Shown here piece by piece: positions 1-11,012 of a stretch of 64,000 nucleotides of DNA (positions are counted from its first letter, which is position 1; every line of letters starts with the position of its first letter). Below the pieces are notes generated by a model, which saw only the letters and a program-made list of their open reading frames with translations, searched no databases and was not told the origin of the DNA. The position numbers and the translations under genes are program-made. Origin of the DNA: Sycobia sp. Sy_11 (taxonomy: Eukaryota > Arthropoda > Insecta > Hymenoptera > Epichrysomallidae); NCBI GenBank assembly GCA_018907035.1, contig JACCIC010000027.1:2343501-2407500 (forward strand). Reading direction: 5' to 3'.

Positions 1-1
1 A

Positions 2-2813
2 TTCCAACAAAAATTTCTAGCAATGAATGGATTGAGCCATCCTATGCTCTTAGGTATGGATACTTTTAAAAAATTTGAAATCCATATAATATTAAACAAC
101 CGTGAGATAAACAAATCATCAAGCGATCAAATACATCAAGTATGTACAATTGGAACACCATTCGGACTACAGAATTAAAATCCAACCGAACGTCAGAGAT
201 TAAAAAAGTTTTTAAAAACAGAAATGGATAAATTTAACTTTATCAAAGGTCCTACTCCGCTCCTACAACACGAAATCGTCGTGGAAGAAAAAACACCAAT
301 CAAACAAAAAATCGGCCAAGAAATCCGGCCATGTAAGAAATTATCAATCAGGAGGTTGATAAAATGCTAAGCGAAAACGTAATTCAACCGTCAAGCAGTC
401 CGTGGAGTTCACCGGTCGTTATTGTAAAAAAGAAAGACGGAAAAGCACGATTCTGTGTGGACTTCACAAAGGTAAATAAAGTTACAAAGAAAGACGCTTA
501 TGCTCTGCCACAAATTAATGGTACACTGGACAAGCTACGAGGAGCCCGATATCTACCCACATTAGATTTAAAAAATGGATATTGGCAAGTAGCTTGAACA
601 CCAGAAAGCCGTCCTGTCACTGTCTTTACCGTCGCCGGAAAAGGACTATATGAATTCAACATAATGCCGTTTGGCCTACATTCAGCACCGGCTACCTTCC
701 AACGACTCTTAGACAGAGTGATAACTCCAGAAATGGCTCCGTATGCATTTGCATATCTAGACGACATCGTAGTAGTCTCGTCTACGTTTGAGGAGCATTT
801 ACAAAAATTAAAAGAAGTTTTCAACCGTTTAAGAATAGCGAAATTAAAGCCCAATCCAGATAAATGCTATTTCGCCCGCTCAAGTCTAAAATATTTAGGA
901 TATATTGTAGACAAAAACGGTCTACAAACCGATCCGGAAAAGGTGGCTGCTGTACTGAATTTAGCACCACCTAAAAACATGAAAGAAACTCAGCGATTTA
1001 TGGGTTTACTATCGTAGTACAAGCGATTCCTTAAAGATATCTCGAATGTTGCCGCACCACTACATCGACTTACAAGAAAATAAGCTAAGTGGACCTGGGG
1101 AGAAACCGAGCAAGATGCGTTTGACAAAATCAAGTAGCTTCTCACAAACGCACAGATCCTTTCCTATCCAGACTGGAGCCGCCCGTTTATCCTGCAAACG
1201 GATGCCAGTAAAGCAGGATTGGGAGCTGCGCTTACTCAAGCGTACGAGAACAATGAACGAGTCATCGCCTTTGCAACTCGAACACTCTCCCCAGCTGAAA
1301 AAAATTATTCTGCCACTGAGCTAGAATGTCTAGCAATTAAATGGAGTGTGTGGAAACTTTGGAGATTATCTCGAAGGATCTCACTTTATTGTACTCACCG
1401 ACCATCAATCGCTAAAATGGCTTAACAACATAGAGAATCCTTCCGGTCATCTAGCCCGCTGGGCACTCGAATTAAGCCAGTACGATTTCGAAATTAAATA
1501 TCGTCCTGGTAAAGATAATTTATTAGCCGATACTCTATCTCGACAGCCGTTAGCCGTCGAAGCAACTACAATTAAAATCGCAGATTGGTACGAAAAAATA
1601 TACAAAAATATGGAGAGCGATCCTGAAAACTACCCCGATTTTTGTATCATCAATGGAAGATTATATAAGCATGTTCTACACACATTAGACTTTAATTATA
1701 CTAGTGAGAATTTGCAATGGAAGATCTGTGTACCGAAATCCAAACAACATAGAGTACTAAACGAATTACAAAAAGATCCTACTGCTGGTCATCTGGGAAT
1801 CTCGAAAACTCTCGTTAAGATATCCAAAAGCTATTACAGGCCTGGAATGCTCCGGATGACAACAAATTATATAAGAATTTGCGAGAATTGTCACCAATTT
1901 AAATCGCAACAACAATCACTGGCTGGAAAATTGCATGCAACGTTAGTCGAACAGCCTTAGGATATCGTGGGCGTTGATCTTATAGGACCACTCCCAAGAT
2001 CAACAAAATTGAACATCTGTCTGTTAGTCATGCAGGATAAATTAACAAAATGGGTAGAATGAAAACCCTTACGAAAACCGACTGCCGAGGCTATAACGCT
2101 GGCAGTCAAACAGCAAGTCATCCTACGTTTCGGATGCCCGAAAATTATAATTTCCGATAATGAAAGACAATTCGTGTCAAAAGAATTTACGGAAATGCTG
2201 TCAAAATCCGGAATAACTCACAGAAAAACATGACCGTATACGCCGCAGTGTAATCCGGTAGAGCGAGCAAATAAAGTAATAAAAACCATGATTTCTCAAT
2301 ACATAGAGAAAAATCAACGAACATGGGATTGCTATTTGCACGAACTACAGTTCGCGTATAATACCGCTACGTCCGAAACAACGGGATTTATACCCACTTA
2401 CATAAATTTTGGGACAGAATTAAGAGCACCCGGGCCTCTTGTCCAAAAATTTGGTCAAAATTGTAATATTACAACCGAGAATCATATCAAAAAAAATACA
2501 AGAGACAATAGAACTTGTACCAAGTCAACTAGCTCGGAGTTTCCAAAAACAACAATATTACTACGATCAAAACCGTCGAAAATGGAACTCGGAAATCGGC
2601 GATTACGTCTATAATCGATCACACGAATTATCAAATAAAATAGACGCGTTTAACGCAAAGTTAGCTCCAAAGTATCTGGGTCCGTATACTATTTTCAGGA
2701 AGGTATCGCCAGTTATATACGACCTGAAAGATAATAAAGATAAAATTATTAAACATATTCACATTAATGATCTACGTAAAAGATATAACAATCTAGATAA
2801 GATACCACCATGA
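2..2813 (+). pseudogene. pol: Ty3/Gypsy pol polyprotein, degenerate (protease end, RT, RNase H, integrase)
   Basis: This is the polyprotein of an LTR retrotransposon that copies its RNA into DNA and integrates it. The window opens inside the aspartic protease: the second frame reads LLGMDTF near 50-68, the usual end of that domain. RT begins about 178; the VKKKDGKARFCVDF block is at 427-468 and the catalytic AYLDD at 751-765. RNase H follows (LQTDASK near 1194, LTDHQSLKW near 1393-1420). The integrase has its HHCC zinc finger (CENCHQF near 1889), the first catalytic Asp in VGVDLIGPL near 1971 and a Glu in NPVERANK near 2251. Lesions visible include a frameshift plus stop near 333, TGA at 595, TAG at 1015, further stops near 1081, 1135, 1958, 2059 and 2231, and frameshifts near 1350 and 2450-2500. 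Order PR-RT-RH-IN identifies Gypsy rather than Copia. It is a dead copy; gag and the 5' LTR lie outside the window. Confidence 0.93.
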
Positions 2814-2858
2814 ATCCACTATATAAGGGCCGACCAGAGGCCCAAGAGTTCAGTCAAC

Positions 2859-3359
2859 ATGCAGCCCCCTGTCGAACAAGAGCTCTGCCGTCAATTCTTG
2901 GAACTCAGTGTTCCCATCAAGTGCTATGGAATGCCAATCCAGGCACTCATCAATACTGGGACACTGATGACCACGGCTTCGACAGAAATCGTCAGGATAC
3001 TTGAGCAACGTGGTGCTCACCGTGTATACGTGGAAGCGATTCTCCATCTTAACCGGGACCCGTTATACACCGTTGATCCCGTCAACGTTGTGTCCACATA
3101 CACGCTTGAGGTGGAGTATACCTGTAAAGAAAAGACAAGAGTTAGTAATTTCGCCATAATCCCAGACCAGCCCGTGGACATCATTTTTGGTATGGCAGAA
3201 ATCAACAAAATAGGATTTCACGTCCTATTTAACCAAAGAAGTCCAGCAGCCCAGGAACGTCGCCGAGAAAACAGGCGACTACATCGCCGAGCAGCCAGAA
3301 GAGTCGCCGCTAGATTGGAAGATGAAGGTATCTACACCGCCACCGACTCCGAAGATTGA
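2859..3359 (+). CDS. retropepsin-like ORF downstream of Gypsy pol
   Basis: An uninterrupted 166-residue frame starts 46 bases after the pol stop. Residues about 17-50 look like the start of a retroviral-type aspartic protease (ELSVPIKCYGMPIQALINTG, with Ile-Asn-Thr-Gly where the catalytic Asp-Thr-Gly would be). Residues about 106-118 (QPVDIIFGM) match the usual second landmark of the fold, hydrophobic residues followed by Gly. A basic, Arg-rich tail (residues about 128-155) and an acidic end follow. If it is a retropepsin fold, the Asp-to-Asn change should abolish catalysis. A protease normally lies upstream of RT, and the end of such a domain is visible at the start of the window, so this would be a second copy in an unusual place. 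It could instead be an element-specific third ORF or the start of another element. It has no stops, unlike the adjacent pol. Confidence 0.55.
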   Translation: MQPPVEQELCRQFLELSVPIKCYGMPIQALINTGTLMTTASTEIVRILEQRGAHRVYVEAILHLNRDPLYTVDPVNVVSTYTLEVEYTCKEKTRVSNFAIIPDQPVDIIFGMAEINKIGFHVLFNQRSPAAQERRRENRRLHRRAARRVAARLEDEGIYTATDSED

Positions 3360-3770
3360 ATGGATTAACACTGTAAGAAAAGAAAAAATATAGAAATCTT
3401 TTATTAAATTAATATATTATATCGCACCACGGTCTTACGCACATTGTATTTTTATTATATATAGACGGATATAAGATAAACAGATTAAATATTAACTTTA
3501 AATATTAAAAATAGATTAAGATTAACTTAATTATATGAAAATCAAATGTAAAAAGAAATGAATTAATTTTTTGATTAAAAATTAGTTTAATTAATTATTA
3601 ATTTAATTCTTAATAATTAAGTTTTTTTAAAAAAAAAATAATAATAAATATTTTATATTAATAGATTCATTTATTTCACCGGAAAATTTGATCGCTTCGA
3701 CAACGAATGCACCCGCTGTATTTAATTAAATTAATTAATTCAAATTACTTAATGTACACACAATATAGAA

Positions 3771-3834
<64 letters not shown>

Positions 3835-3930
3835 GTATAAACTTGTATACATGTATACTGTTACTGTGCGCAGCACACCGGCTGCAAATAATAACAAAAT
3901 GTAAAACAATAATTATTATAATTATTATTG

Positions 3931-4000
<70 letters not shown>

Positions 4001-4190
4001 TCAATATAATTATTATAATTCGGCGCCTCGTCCGAAATCAAACGAGCGGCAACGGAATTATCCGATTATTTTGTTATAAAAGGGCCTGCAAAAGGCAAAA
4101 TCGACAGTTGGCCCGGTGAACCAACTGCCCCGAAGTTGTTTGACACGAATTCTCCCCGGAGCTATAATTTATCCAGAGCTCAATAAACTC
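3360..4190. repeat. AT-rich non-coding stretch with (TA)n and (ATT)n microsatellites
   Basis: After the retropepsin-like frame the sequence is AT-rich. A (TA)n tract spans about 3775-3822, followed by (GTAT)n to 3838, and an (ATT)n tract covers about 3926-4005. A purine-rich run (GTAAGAAAAGAAAAAATATAG) begins near 3372 and could be the polypurine tract of the preceding Gypsy element, but I could not delimit an LTR. No gene is seen. Confidence 0.8.
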
Positions 4191-4228
4191 CTTCTTGAAA
4201 ATCCTCTCCGAAATTATTAACTTGATCT

Positions 4229-4402
4229 CTGTTGCGAGGCGCTCCTCAAAAGACAGACGTTTAATAATTTTATCTTTCCTAAGTAAACGTGATCCTGGTT
4301 GCGAGGCGCTCCTCAAAAGACCAGCAGTTTACTTATCCTTACTAATAATCTTCCCCTTAGCTCTTGATCCTGGTTGCGAGGCGCTCCTCAAAAGACCAGC
4401 GG
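4229..4402 (+). repeat. three-copy tandem repeat, 67-75 bp period
   Basis: The core GTTGCGAGGCGCTCCTCAAA followed by AGAC occurs at 4231-4254, 4298-4321 and 4373-4396, each time preceded in copies 2 and 3 by GATCCTG. Spacing is 67 and 75 bases. The long plus-strand frame through this block simply translates the repeat and lacks any recognisable domain, so I do not call a gene. Similar arrays occur in LTRs and in promoter regions of retroelements; the role here is unknown. Confidence 0.8.
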
Positions 4403-5600
4403 AGTTCAGCTTACCTTGTTCTATCCTATTTTTAGAATCTACCTGTCTCGTTTCGTTAGTTCGTACAAATGACACATACGATTTTCCGCGTGACGGCGAC
4501 GAACACCACGGAGCGGGTTCCGCGGACATGGATGGATGCGGGGGAGGGGGGGACGCGGTAACGTTTACTACGGGACGCTCGCGCGTGCGGCCGTGTAACG
4601 ATGGCGCGCGCTCATACCGGGACGCGCACTTCAAATTTCGGGATTCTCCTCAGGCTTCTCTCTCACTTTCTCTCTCTCTTTCTCTCTTTGGGAATGGTTT
4701 CCCTCCTTGCTTCCTTCTCTTAGTTTTACTGAGCTTTCGGGCCCAGGGGCAATACTTGCTCGGAACGAGCGTGAGGACGGTCCTTGATCAGGCGTGGCTG
4801 CTGGGAACTCCGTTGACGCAGGCACGGTTGGTGCGTGGGGATGGTCGGGATACGGATGGCAACCGGATCAAGAGTGAGATTAGTATAGTTTTGGTGTTAT
4901 CTCTTTCAATCTCTCTCAATAGCTCGAAGAAAAAGAGGAATTCTCCTCTCTACTTCCTCCTTCGAGGGCGAACGTCGCGTAGTCTCACGGCTCGCGCTTT
5001 GCGCATTTTCGCCTTCAGGCGCGAACGCTCGGCTTCGCAACCGCGGATCGGCCATTTGGTCGGTCACAAACTCCTGTTTCCAAACCGATGGTGAAGCACG
5101 TTTCTAGGTTACTCGCGCGTCTATCGTCCGGTAAGGATATGATTGCGGATAGGGATTGGGATTTGTGTATATCGGAACTACTCGGATGGAATTTACATTT
5201 CTTGTCCCAAACTGAAAATTATAAATTTTTATAGTGAAAATAAAATAAAACTCTACCTTTTTTCATGACCATGATTCTAACAAATCCAGTATCAGGCATT
5301 TCTGACTACTGTGGGGGAAATTCAACAAAATACTTCTTTGCGCTTGGATCGTGCAAGTAGTCTTGTCTTTACTTGGAGGCATTGCATGCTCTTTTCTAGC
5401 GCCACTCTTCATCCGTCAACACTGTGCCATAACTACATTTCTGCGCTCGCGTGTGTTCTAATCTTTATTATTACTTATTCCAGTTTCCCGAATCATGCCC
5501 TATTTTGTCGCGTTAGTAACTCTTGAACGGCGTTTTGGCTACTTTTGCTGGTATCGCGGTATGGGGACATGGGGGAATCTCTATGGTATCTGAATCTGGA
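4403..5600. other. GC-richer non-coding stretch, no gene recognised
   Basis: This block is noticeably richer in CG dinucleotides than its surroundings and holds a pyrimidine-rich (CTCT) run at about 4655-4690. It includes the 69-bp segment at 4473-4541 that recurs at 14360. It may contain the 3' LTR or untranslated end of the minus-strand Gypsy material to its right, but no LTR termini could be recognised. Open frames on both strands look like chance. Confidence 0.5.
4473..4541 (+). repeat. 69-bp dispersed repeat, left copy
   Basis: The 69 bases beginning CACATACGATTTTCCGCG and ending GACATGGATGGATGCGG recur in the same orientation at 14360-14428 with four mismatches (all substitutions). Similarity stops on both sides. 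The same orientation either side of the minus-strand Gypsy gag-pol would suit remnants of LTRs, but the match is too short to prove it. Confidence 0.85.
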
Positions 5601-7330
5601 AATAAATGGGAAACAGCTGGACGGTGTCTACTTCGTATCTACTTGTTGTTGTAGACGTTGGCACCCGGCATGGCGATTAGAACCGGTTGTGTTCCGTGGC
5701 CGATTACTCCTGCAATCTCCTGCAGTGTCTGCCCAGTTGTCTCTTGCGCTTTGGGTTGCGCGACTGTCGGGGTCTCGGCTTTTTCTAGCGTCTCGTCTAC
5801 CTCCGCCACTTCTTCGGACATCTGCAGCGGCGTCTTATCGCCTTCATCTGGCGACTGCTTCACGCTGTCGCGCTCCCCCTCCCCCTTCCAAGACGAAGCG
5901 GCAGAGGCTGGTCTCTCGGGACATGTATGCACATCCATTGTTTGGCTGCCACAGCGGTAGCAAAATTTGATACTCCGCGGTTGTGGACACGTGGAGTACC
6001 TATGTTCTTCTTCACTGCAATTTCAGCAGCCATTCTTCTTCCCGGCCTGTTGCTTGGAGAACGGCCTTGCGGGATAGGATGGGTGCAGTCGCTTGGGGGG
6101 TACAAAGTTCTCTGAGGAGCGACTGCCATCGTCATGAGTGCTGATATCTTCGGGGTTGCCGTAGTGGAATTTTGCGTCGCTTGCTGCACGACGGGGCAAT
6201 ATAGGATGGCGACGGGGCCGGTTGTTCTTTGAATTCTGAAGGGATTAAAATCTTTCGTATATTCCAACCTGTATCGGGTCAGTTTGGCTGTTGGTCGACT
6301 TATCTGGGCGCGGTAGGGAGATCTGGGACGTTTTACCGGCACAGGCTCCTTCTTCATATAGACCATCATTTTCCTTGAATTTTGTCGAGATTATAACCTT
6401 GCCTTGCGCCTTCTCGTCTGTACTGCCCGGGTACTCATGGCGTTTCTTGCTTTCGCCGGATCGCTGTGTCCCCACGGATCGCATAAAGGCACAGCGGTCT
6501 CCACGGTAGAGGCAAACGTCGACATCTTCCGGGGTACTTATGTATACGATAGGCACTCGCTTCTCGACTTTTGCTGGTCGCTTCGGCATAACTCGACTAT
6601 GACATTTAGGGCCTGGCCGGTATGATAGGAGGCTACTAGACCGTATTTGCTGATGTGTCGAATACGGTATTGCGTCTCGTGGGTTACGGTGAACTACAAT
6701 GCCTCCACGGGACACTTCCAACGGTCCGGTCTTGTGCGATGCGTCGCTGTGGGACTTGTAACCCACAGCTATGGTGTCGCCCAGGTCCTCCTATCTCCTC
6801 GTGAACGGATTGAAAATCCAATCCGTTTCTTTTTTCCTACCTTTATCCACATTTGCTGTCCCTGTTGATGTCGATGTCGTAGTTTTACGTCGTTCCGAAC
6901 GCTTGCACTCCTGTGCGTTTCCCGTAGCTTCACGTCTACCTGGTCATCGTAATTCCTTTACTTCTATTGTTATTGTAGTTTCCTGTCTTTGCGGATTATC
7001 CTGTTCAGCTACTTCTTCTGCATCTCCTTCTGATGGTGTGTTAGTTTTACGTCTTTCCGGATGTTCGTAGACGGTGTTATTTTCTGCTAACTCCATAGTT
7101 TTACGTCGTTGCGGACGATCGTAGATGGTGTTACTCTCTTCCTCTGCTTCTTTCGTAGTTTTACGTCGTTGCGGACGATCGTTTTCCATCTCTTCTTCGT
7201 GCTCACTAGGGGGTCAATGGGGGTATTCTTTAGGTCGTCGAGGGGGGAATTACTGGTGTCCAACAAAGACAACGCAAATGATTTTTCATTGACCGGTATG
7301 GGTGTTTCCAATCAGGTTTTCTATTTCTTT
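5600..7330 (-). pseudogene. gag: second Gag-like block with tandem repeats and CCHC zinc knuckles
   Basis: The minus strand of this block resembles a retroelement Gag. At 6028-5921 there are two adjacent zinc knuckles. The first has perfect CX2CX4HX4C spacing (C..CSEEEHRYSTC) with a TGA stop between its first two Cys. The second, CYRCGSQTMDVHTC, has Met where the His belongs. Gag knuckles bind the packaged RNA. Upstream, 7190-6870 encodes about five copies of a 20-odd-residue unit (RPQRRKT followed by Glu-rich residues), mirrored by a DNA repeat of about 66 bp. Frames change near 6250-6370 and 7090. The block lies downstream of the integrase of the neighbouring minus-strand Gypsy, so it should belong to a different copy or to a rearranged one. 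A non-LTR ORF1 is the alternative. Confidence 0.6.
6870..7190 (-). repeat. coding minisatellite, about 66-bp unit, about five copies
   Basis: On the plus strand the core GTAGTTTTACGTCGTTGCGG recurs at about 7096 and 7156, with diverged copies near 6878, 6976 and 7043. In the minus frame each unit encodes RPQRRKT or a variant followed by an acidic stretch. The spacing stays in frame between the best copies, which suggests selection on a repeated peptide before decay. Confidence 0.75.
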
Positions 7331-7559
7331 TTCGTTTTCTCGCTAGTGCAGGTCCTGGGCTAGCTTGGATGTATCGAAAGCTTGCTCGCGGTCATGTTGG
7401 CGCTCTTGCGTCACCTGCCGCGTGTCCCTAGGACTTGCGGCGTAGTCGCGTTTACGGGTGCTGAGCCCGTTGGATTGGGGGTATGAACGTCCCCTGGTCG
7501 ACGCGGTTGATCGATCAACAAGGACCGGCGCAGCCCTCTGCCTCTGCCTATGTTAGGAA

Positions 7560-9835
7560 GCATCGTCTTGGCTGAAAGTACCTGTCGAGAAATGAGATGG
7601 TGCGTTAGGGGGATAGTATTTTTTTATGTGTCCGAAACGTGTACTCTGGTTTTCTTCCTGTCGTCCATATCTTTTAGCTCGAAGATGACAGGAGGTATCT
7701 TCCTGACTATTCGGCATGGAGCAATAGACTTCGGTGCTAGTTTTGCTGCGAATATATCCAGCCCTGATGATAATACATGGTTTCTCCTACAAACCGTCTC
7801 GTTTTCCTCGAACGAAGCTTCTCGTCTATTCTTGTTTTAATAGTCTGCCTGTTTCTTGCTGGCTACACAAAGATTTTTCCTGACTAATTCATGAATGACG
7901 GTTAGTCTCTTCATTCGATTTGGCCAGTCAGCAGGTACTAATGGCTGACGTGGTTGGTTGGCTATGCGGATGTTTCTATATATGAGCATCTCCCTGGGGT
8001 TTCTACCGAAATTTAGGAAGGCTGGCGAGGCTTGTGTACTGGCATGCACAGAGATGCATTTTCAGAGACTAAAAACTTGGGGCAGCCCCATTTCAATACA
8101 ACTAACTCTTCCAACGCTTTAACTATTGTTTGCTCCGTTGCCTTGCGGAGAGGTCGAAGCTCCACATATTTAGTAAATAGGTCTTCGAAGATCACGAGAT
8201 ATCGGTGTTGACCTTTACTGGCCGGAAATGGGCCCATTATGTCAGTGGCCACACTCGTCCATGGCCCTTTCACATTTCTGTGTATCATCAAACCGGTTAG
8301 TGCTCTCTGGGAGACTGCGTATAACTGACATTCTGGGCAGTGCTTTATATAGCTGTATATATCTCGTCTCATTCATAACCAGTAATAATTTCGAAAGACC
8401 TTACATAGTGTTTTTCCAAAATGTGCGAATATCGGCGTGTTATGACATTCGAACATTATCCGCTCTCGGTCTTTGGAAGAGTAACGATCTTCCGGTTGCT
8501 TCTTCGGGGCCTAGTATGTCAGAGTAGACATTCGGACGATGTTTCAATAGGATATTGTCTTTAATGCACCAGTCGGCTATTTTTCTGGGCAATCTCTGAT
8601 TTCTATGATTTTTCTTTCATACTAACTATCTCGCTCTATAACGGTGATGGTAGCTGTTGCTGATGATTCCATGGTAGGGGAACGTGAAAGCGCATCTGGC
8701 ACCTTGTGCGGTGCGCCTTTTCGGTAAATGATTGTCATATTGTAGGCCTGCAGCGCTGTGGCCCATCTCGCCAGTCTGCCCGTGGGGTTTTTCAGTGTAT
8801 GTAGCCATTTTAGGCTACTGTGATCAGTGATCACTGTGAATGTTTCTCCCAACAAATAGCCTCTAAACTTCTCTACTGCCCAGAGTACTGCGAGACACTC
8901 TTTCTCGGTAACCGTATAATTTACCTCCGCTTTAGTGAATGCTTTGCTCGCATAAGCGATAGGGTGTTCTTCATCATTCGTGTCTTGACTAAGCACGGCA
9001 CCGAGGGCGTTGTTGCTGGCATCGGTTTGGAGTATATATGGCTTATTCTGTGTGGTGGGCGCTAATACAGGTGCTTACGTTAGCAAGATACGCAGTTGGT
9101 TAAATGCGTCTTCCTGGGGTTTGTTCCAGTGCCGTCTCACGTTCTTTCGTAATAATTTACTTAGTAGTGCCTTTACGTCCGCTAAAGATTTTATTAAGTG
9201 GGCGTACCACCCTACCATGCCGAGAAAAGTTCTCAGCTGTTTAATGTTTGTCGGAGCTGGATATTCCGTAACGGGCTTTAGTTTGTCGGGGTTCGTACGC
9301 AGTCAGGAAGCAGTAGGGTAACAAAACTCAGACTTTTCTTTATTAATTTGAAGTCCAACCTGTTTAAGGCGGGCTAGTACCGCTTCTAATTGCTGAGTGT
9401 GTTCCTCGAATATATTCGTGGCGATAATAATATCGTCCATGTAGACAAACACGCATGGCTGCCACTGCGGCCCGAACATGACATCCATGCTGCGTTGGAA
9501 ACTGGCTGGAGTGTTGGTCAGCCCTTATGGAATTCTGGTATATTGGAACAGCCCTTTCTGTGGGACTGCAAAGGCAGATATATCCTTGCTTGCATCGTCT
9601 AGAGGAATCTGGTGATAAGCCTGGCTCAAGTCCTTAGAAAGATAACGAGCCTCACGCAAATTATCCAATAGAACGTCCATGTGCGGAAGAGGATATACAT
9701 CCTTCTTCGTCACCTGATTACCTGCCCTGTAGTCAATACAGAACCTGATCTTGCCGTCCTTCTTCGGCACGATCACCGAACAACTGCTGTACGAACTCTC
9801 CGCAGGTTCGATGATTCCTTTTAGTTAGCTTTTTT
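7560..9835 (-). pseudogene. pol: Ty3/Gypsy pol (RT, RNase H, integrase), degenerate, minus strand
   Basis: Reading leftwards, RT starts near 9805 (IIEPAESSYSS, then IVPKKDGKIRFCIDYR at 9774-9727) and carries the catalytic VYMDD near 9446-9432. RNase H follows (ILQTDASNNALGAVL near 9040-8990, ITDHSSLKWLH near 8830). The integrase zinc finger ends in CPECQ near 8335 and the first core Asp sits in ATDIMGPF near 8250. At about 8050 the sequence jumps from just after the expected second Asp (SEN replaces SDN) to the post-core segment, so roughly 70 residues including the catalytic Glu are missing. The C-terminal domain continues to about 7600 (AKLAP, IVRKIPPVIFELKD). Stops and frameshifts occur throughout. 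It is a different family from the plus-strand Gypsy at the window start. Confidence 0.92.
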
Positions 9836-9884
9836 AGTTAGCTCTTTCTTAAGTTCTATCTGCTGGCCTAGTACCTGCAACTCG

Positions 9885-11012
9885 TCTAGCGTCTTAAAGT
9901 CTAGCGTCTACCCTATTTATCTTGTCGATAAAGGTAGGGTTTAGATTTCGATATACTCTATCTAGTTGTGTCTCTGGTGGTAATGGTGGCGACAACATTC
10001 CTAATATTGCCCACATACCTATTAAGTATGACCCTATTGACTCATTGGAACCTTGCGTTCTATCTCTAAGTTCTTATTCTAACCGTAATGTATAGTCAAT
10101 AGGTCGGAATTGTTGTCTCAGTGCTGTCTTTAGGTGTTCGAGTTTTTGCCATTGTTTATAAATTGGCCTTGCCCATGTACGAGCAGATCCGCATAGTATA
10201 CCTGGTATTAGTTTTGATATATCTGCCGCTGAGATGTTTATATTCCACTGTCTTAGCAGCTGGCCTGCTCGTGTTTCCTGAAGGTATATACTGTCAAATG
10301 ACCTGTTTTGATGCCAGGTTTGTGTATTCGGGATGGCGTTAAGCGTATGTGGCAGTGATGGTGCGGGCTCTTCGGCATGCCTGTTGTCGTCTTGGACTGC
10401 GGCGCTACGTTGTTCAGGTTGTTGTTGTCGCATGCTAGCAGTATTCTGCTGCATCCACAGGTTATAGGGGTCACTCCATAGTCTTGGTACATTATACCAA
10501 GGGTTGGCCATGGTTGCTGGTGTTTTCTCCGCACCAGGCAGATTTGTACTGTGGGCCGATGGTGATGGCCATTGGCCCATATTATACTCTCCGAACGGCG
10601 TATTAATGGCGAAACACCATGGCGGTGTCGTCGTTACTAATTTAGGTTGGGGGCTCTGCTGAGCGGCAGCGTCCAGCGCTTCCACGTTAACAGCTGTTGC
10701 TTTATTATCTGTGTCGTCATCTACCGTGTTCAGCTCCGTGGAGTTTAATACTTCTGATATCTCAGAAATGTCTAGATGAATCTCGTCGTTCATCTCATTC
10801 CACTCAGCAGCGCTGTTTCCAAAACATCACCGTAGCTCAAATCGGACTAATGTGTCACAAAGAACTTCAATATTATCTTGCGTTTTGCTGTTGTATTGTC
10901 TTGCTTCTTGAGTAAGTTGTTCTAGCGTCATTATTGTGAAAAGGCTATTTAATCTTTTTTCTTCGTCGGTCAGTGCTTGACTTGTTGATCGCTTTGCCTC
11001 CATTTTACTCAA
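9885..11012 (-). pseudogene. gag: Ty3/Gypsy gag, minus strand, one stop and one frameshift
   Basis: Gag is the structural protein that forms the retrotransposon particle. Translation starts at 11012 (MSKMEAKRSTS) and meets a TGA near 10829-10827, after which the same frame runs to 10074. The segment SARTWARPIYKQWQKLEHLK followed by TALRQQFRPIDY is the conserved Gag core seen in Gypsy elements. A frameshift near 10080 leads to a further 60 residues (DRTQGSNESIGSYLIG, VYRNLNPTF). The coding sequence ends near 9885 and RT begins about 50-80 bases later, so the nucleocapsid knuckles, the protease and the RT N-terminus are deleted in this copy. Belongs to the same element as the pol pseudogene to its left. 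Confidence 0.88.

Noticed and set aside
4019..4040. Primer-binding site (GGCGCCTCGTCCGAAATC)
   Set aside because: It resembles the TGGCGCC-type sites of some retroelements, but it is not next to a recognisable LTR and the match to a tRNA end cannot be verified here.
4195..5094. A 299-residue plus-strand open frame
   Set aside because: It translates the three-copy DNA repeat (GCEALLKRPA) and pyrimidine runs, has no domain, and the opposite strand is equally open in places.
5545..5970. Plus-strand frame with WYLNLEINGKQLDG, reminiscent of a protease start
   Set aside because: The opposite strand carries zinc knuckles and Glu-rich coding sequence over the same bases; no DTG follows.
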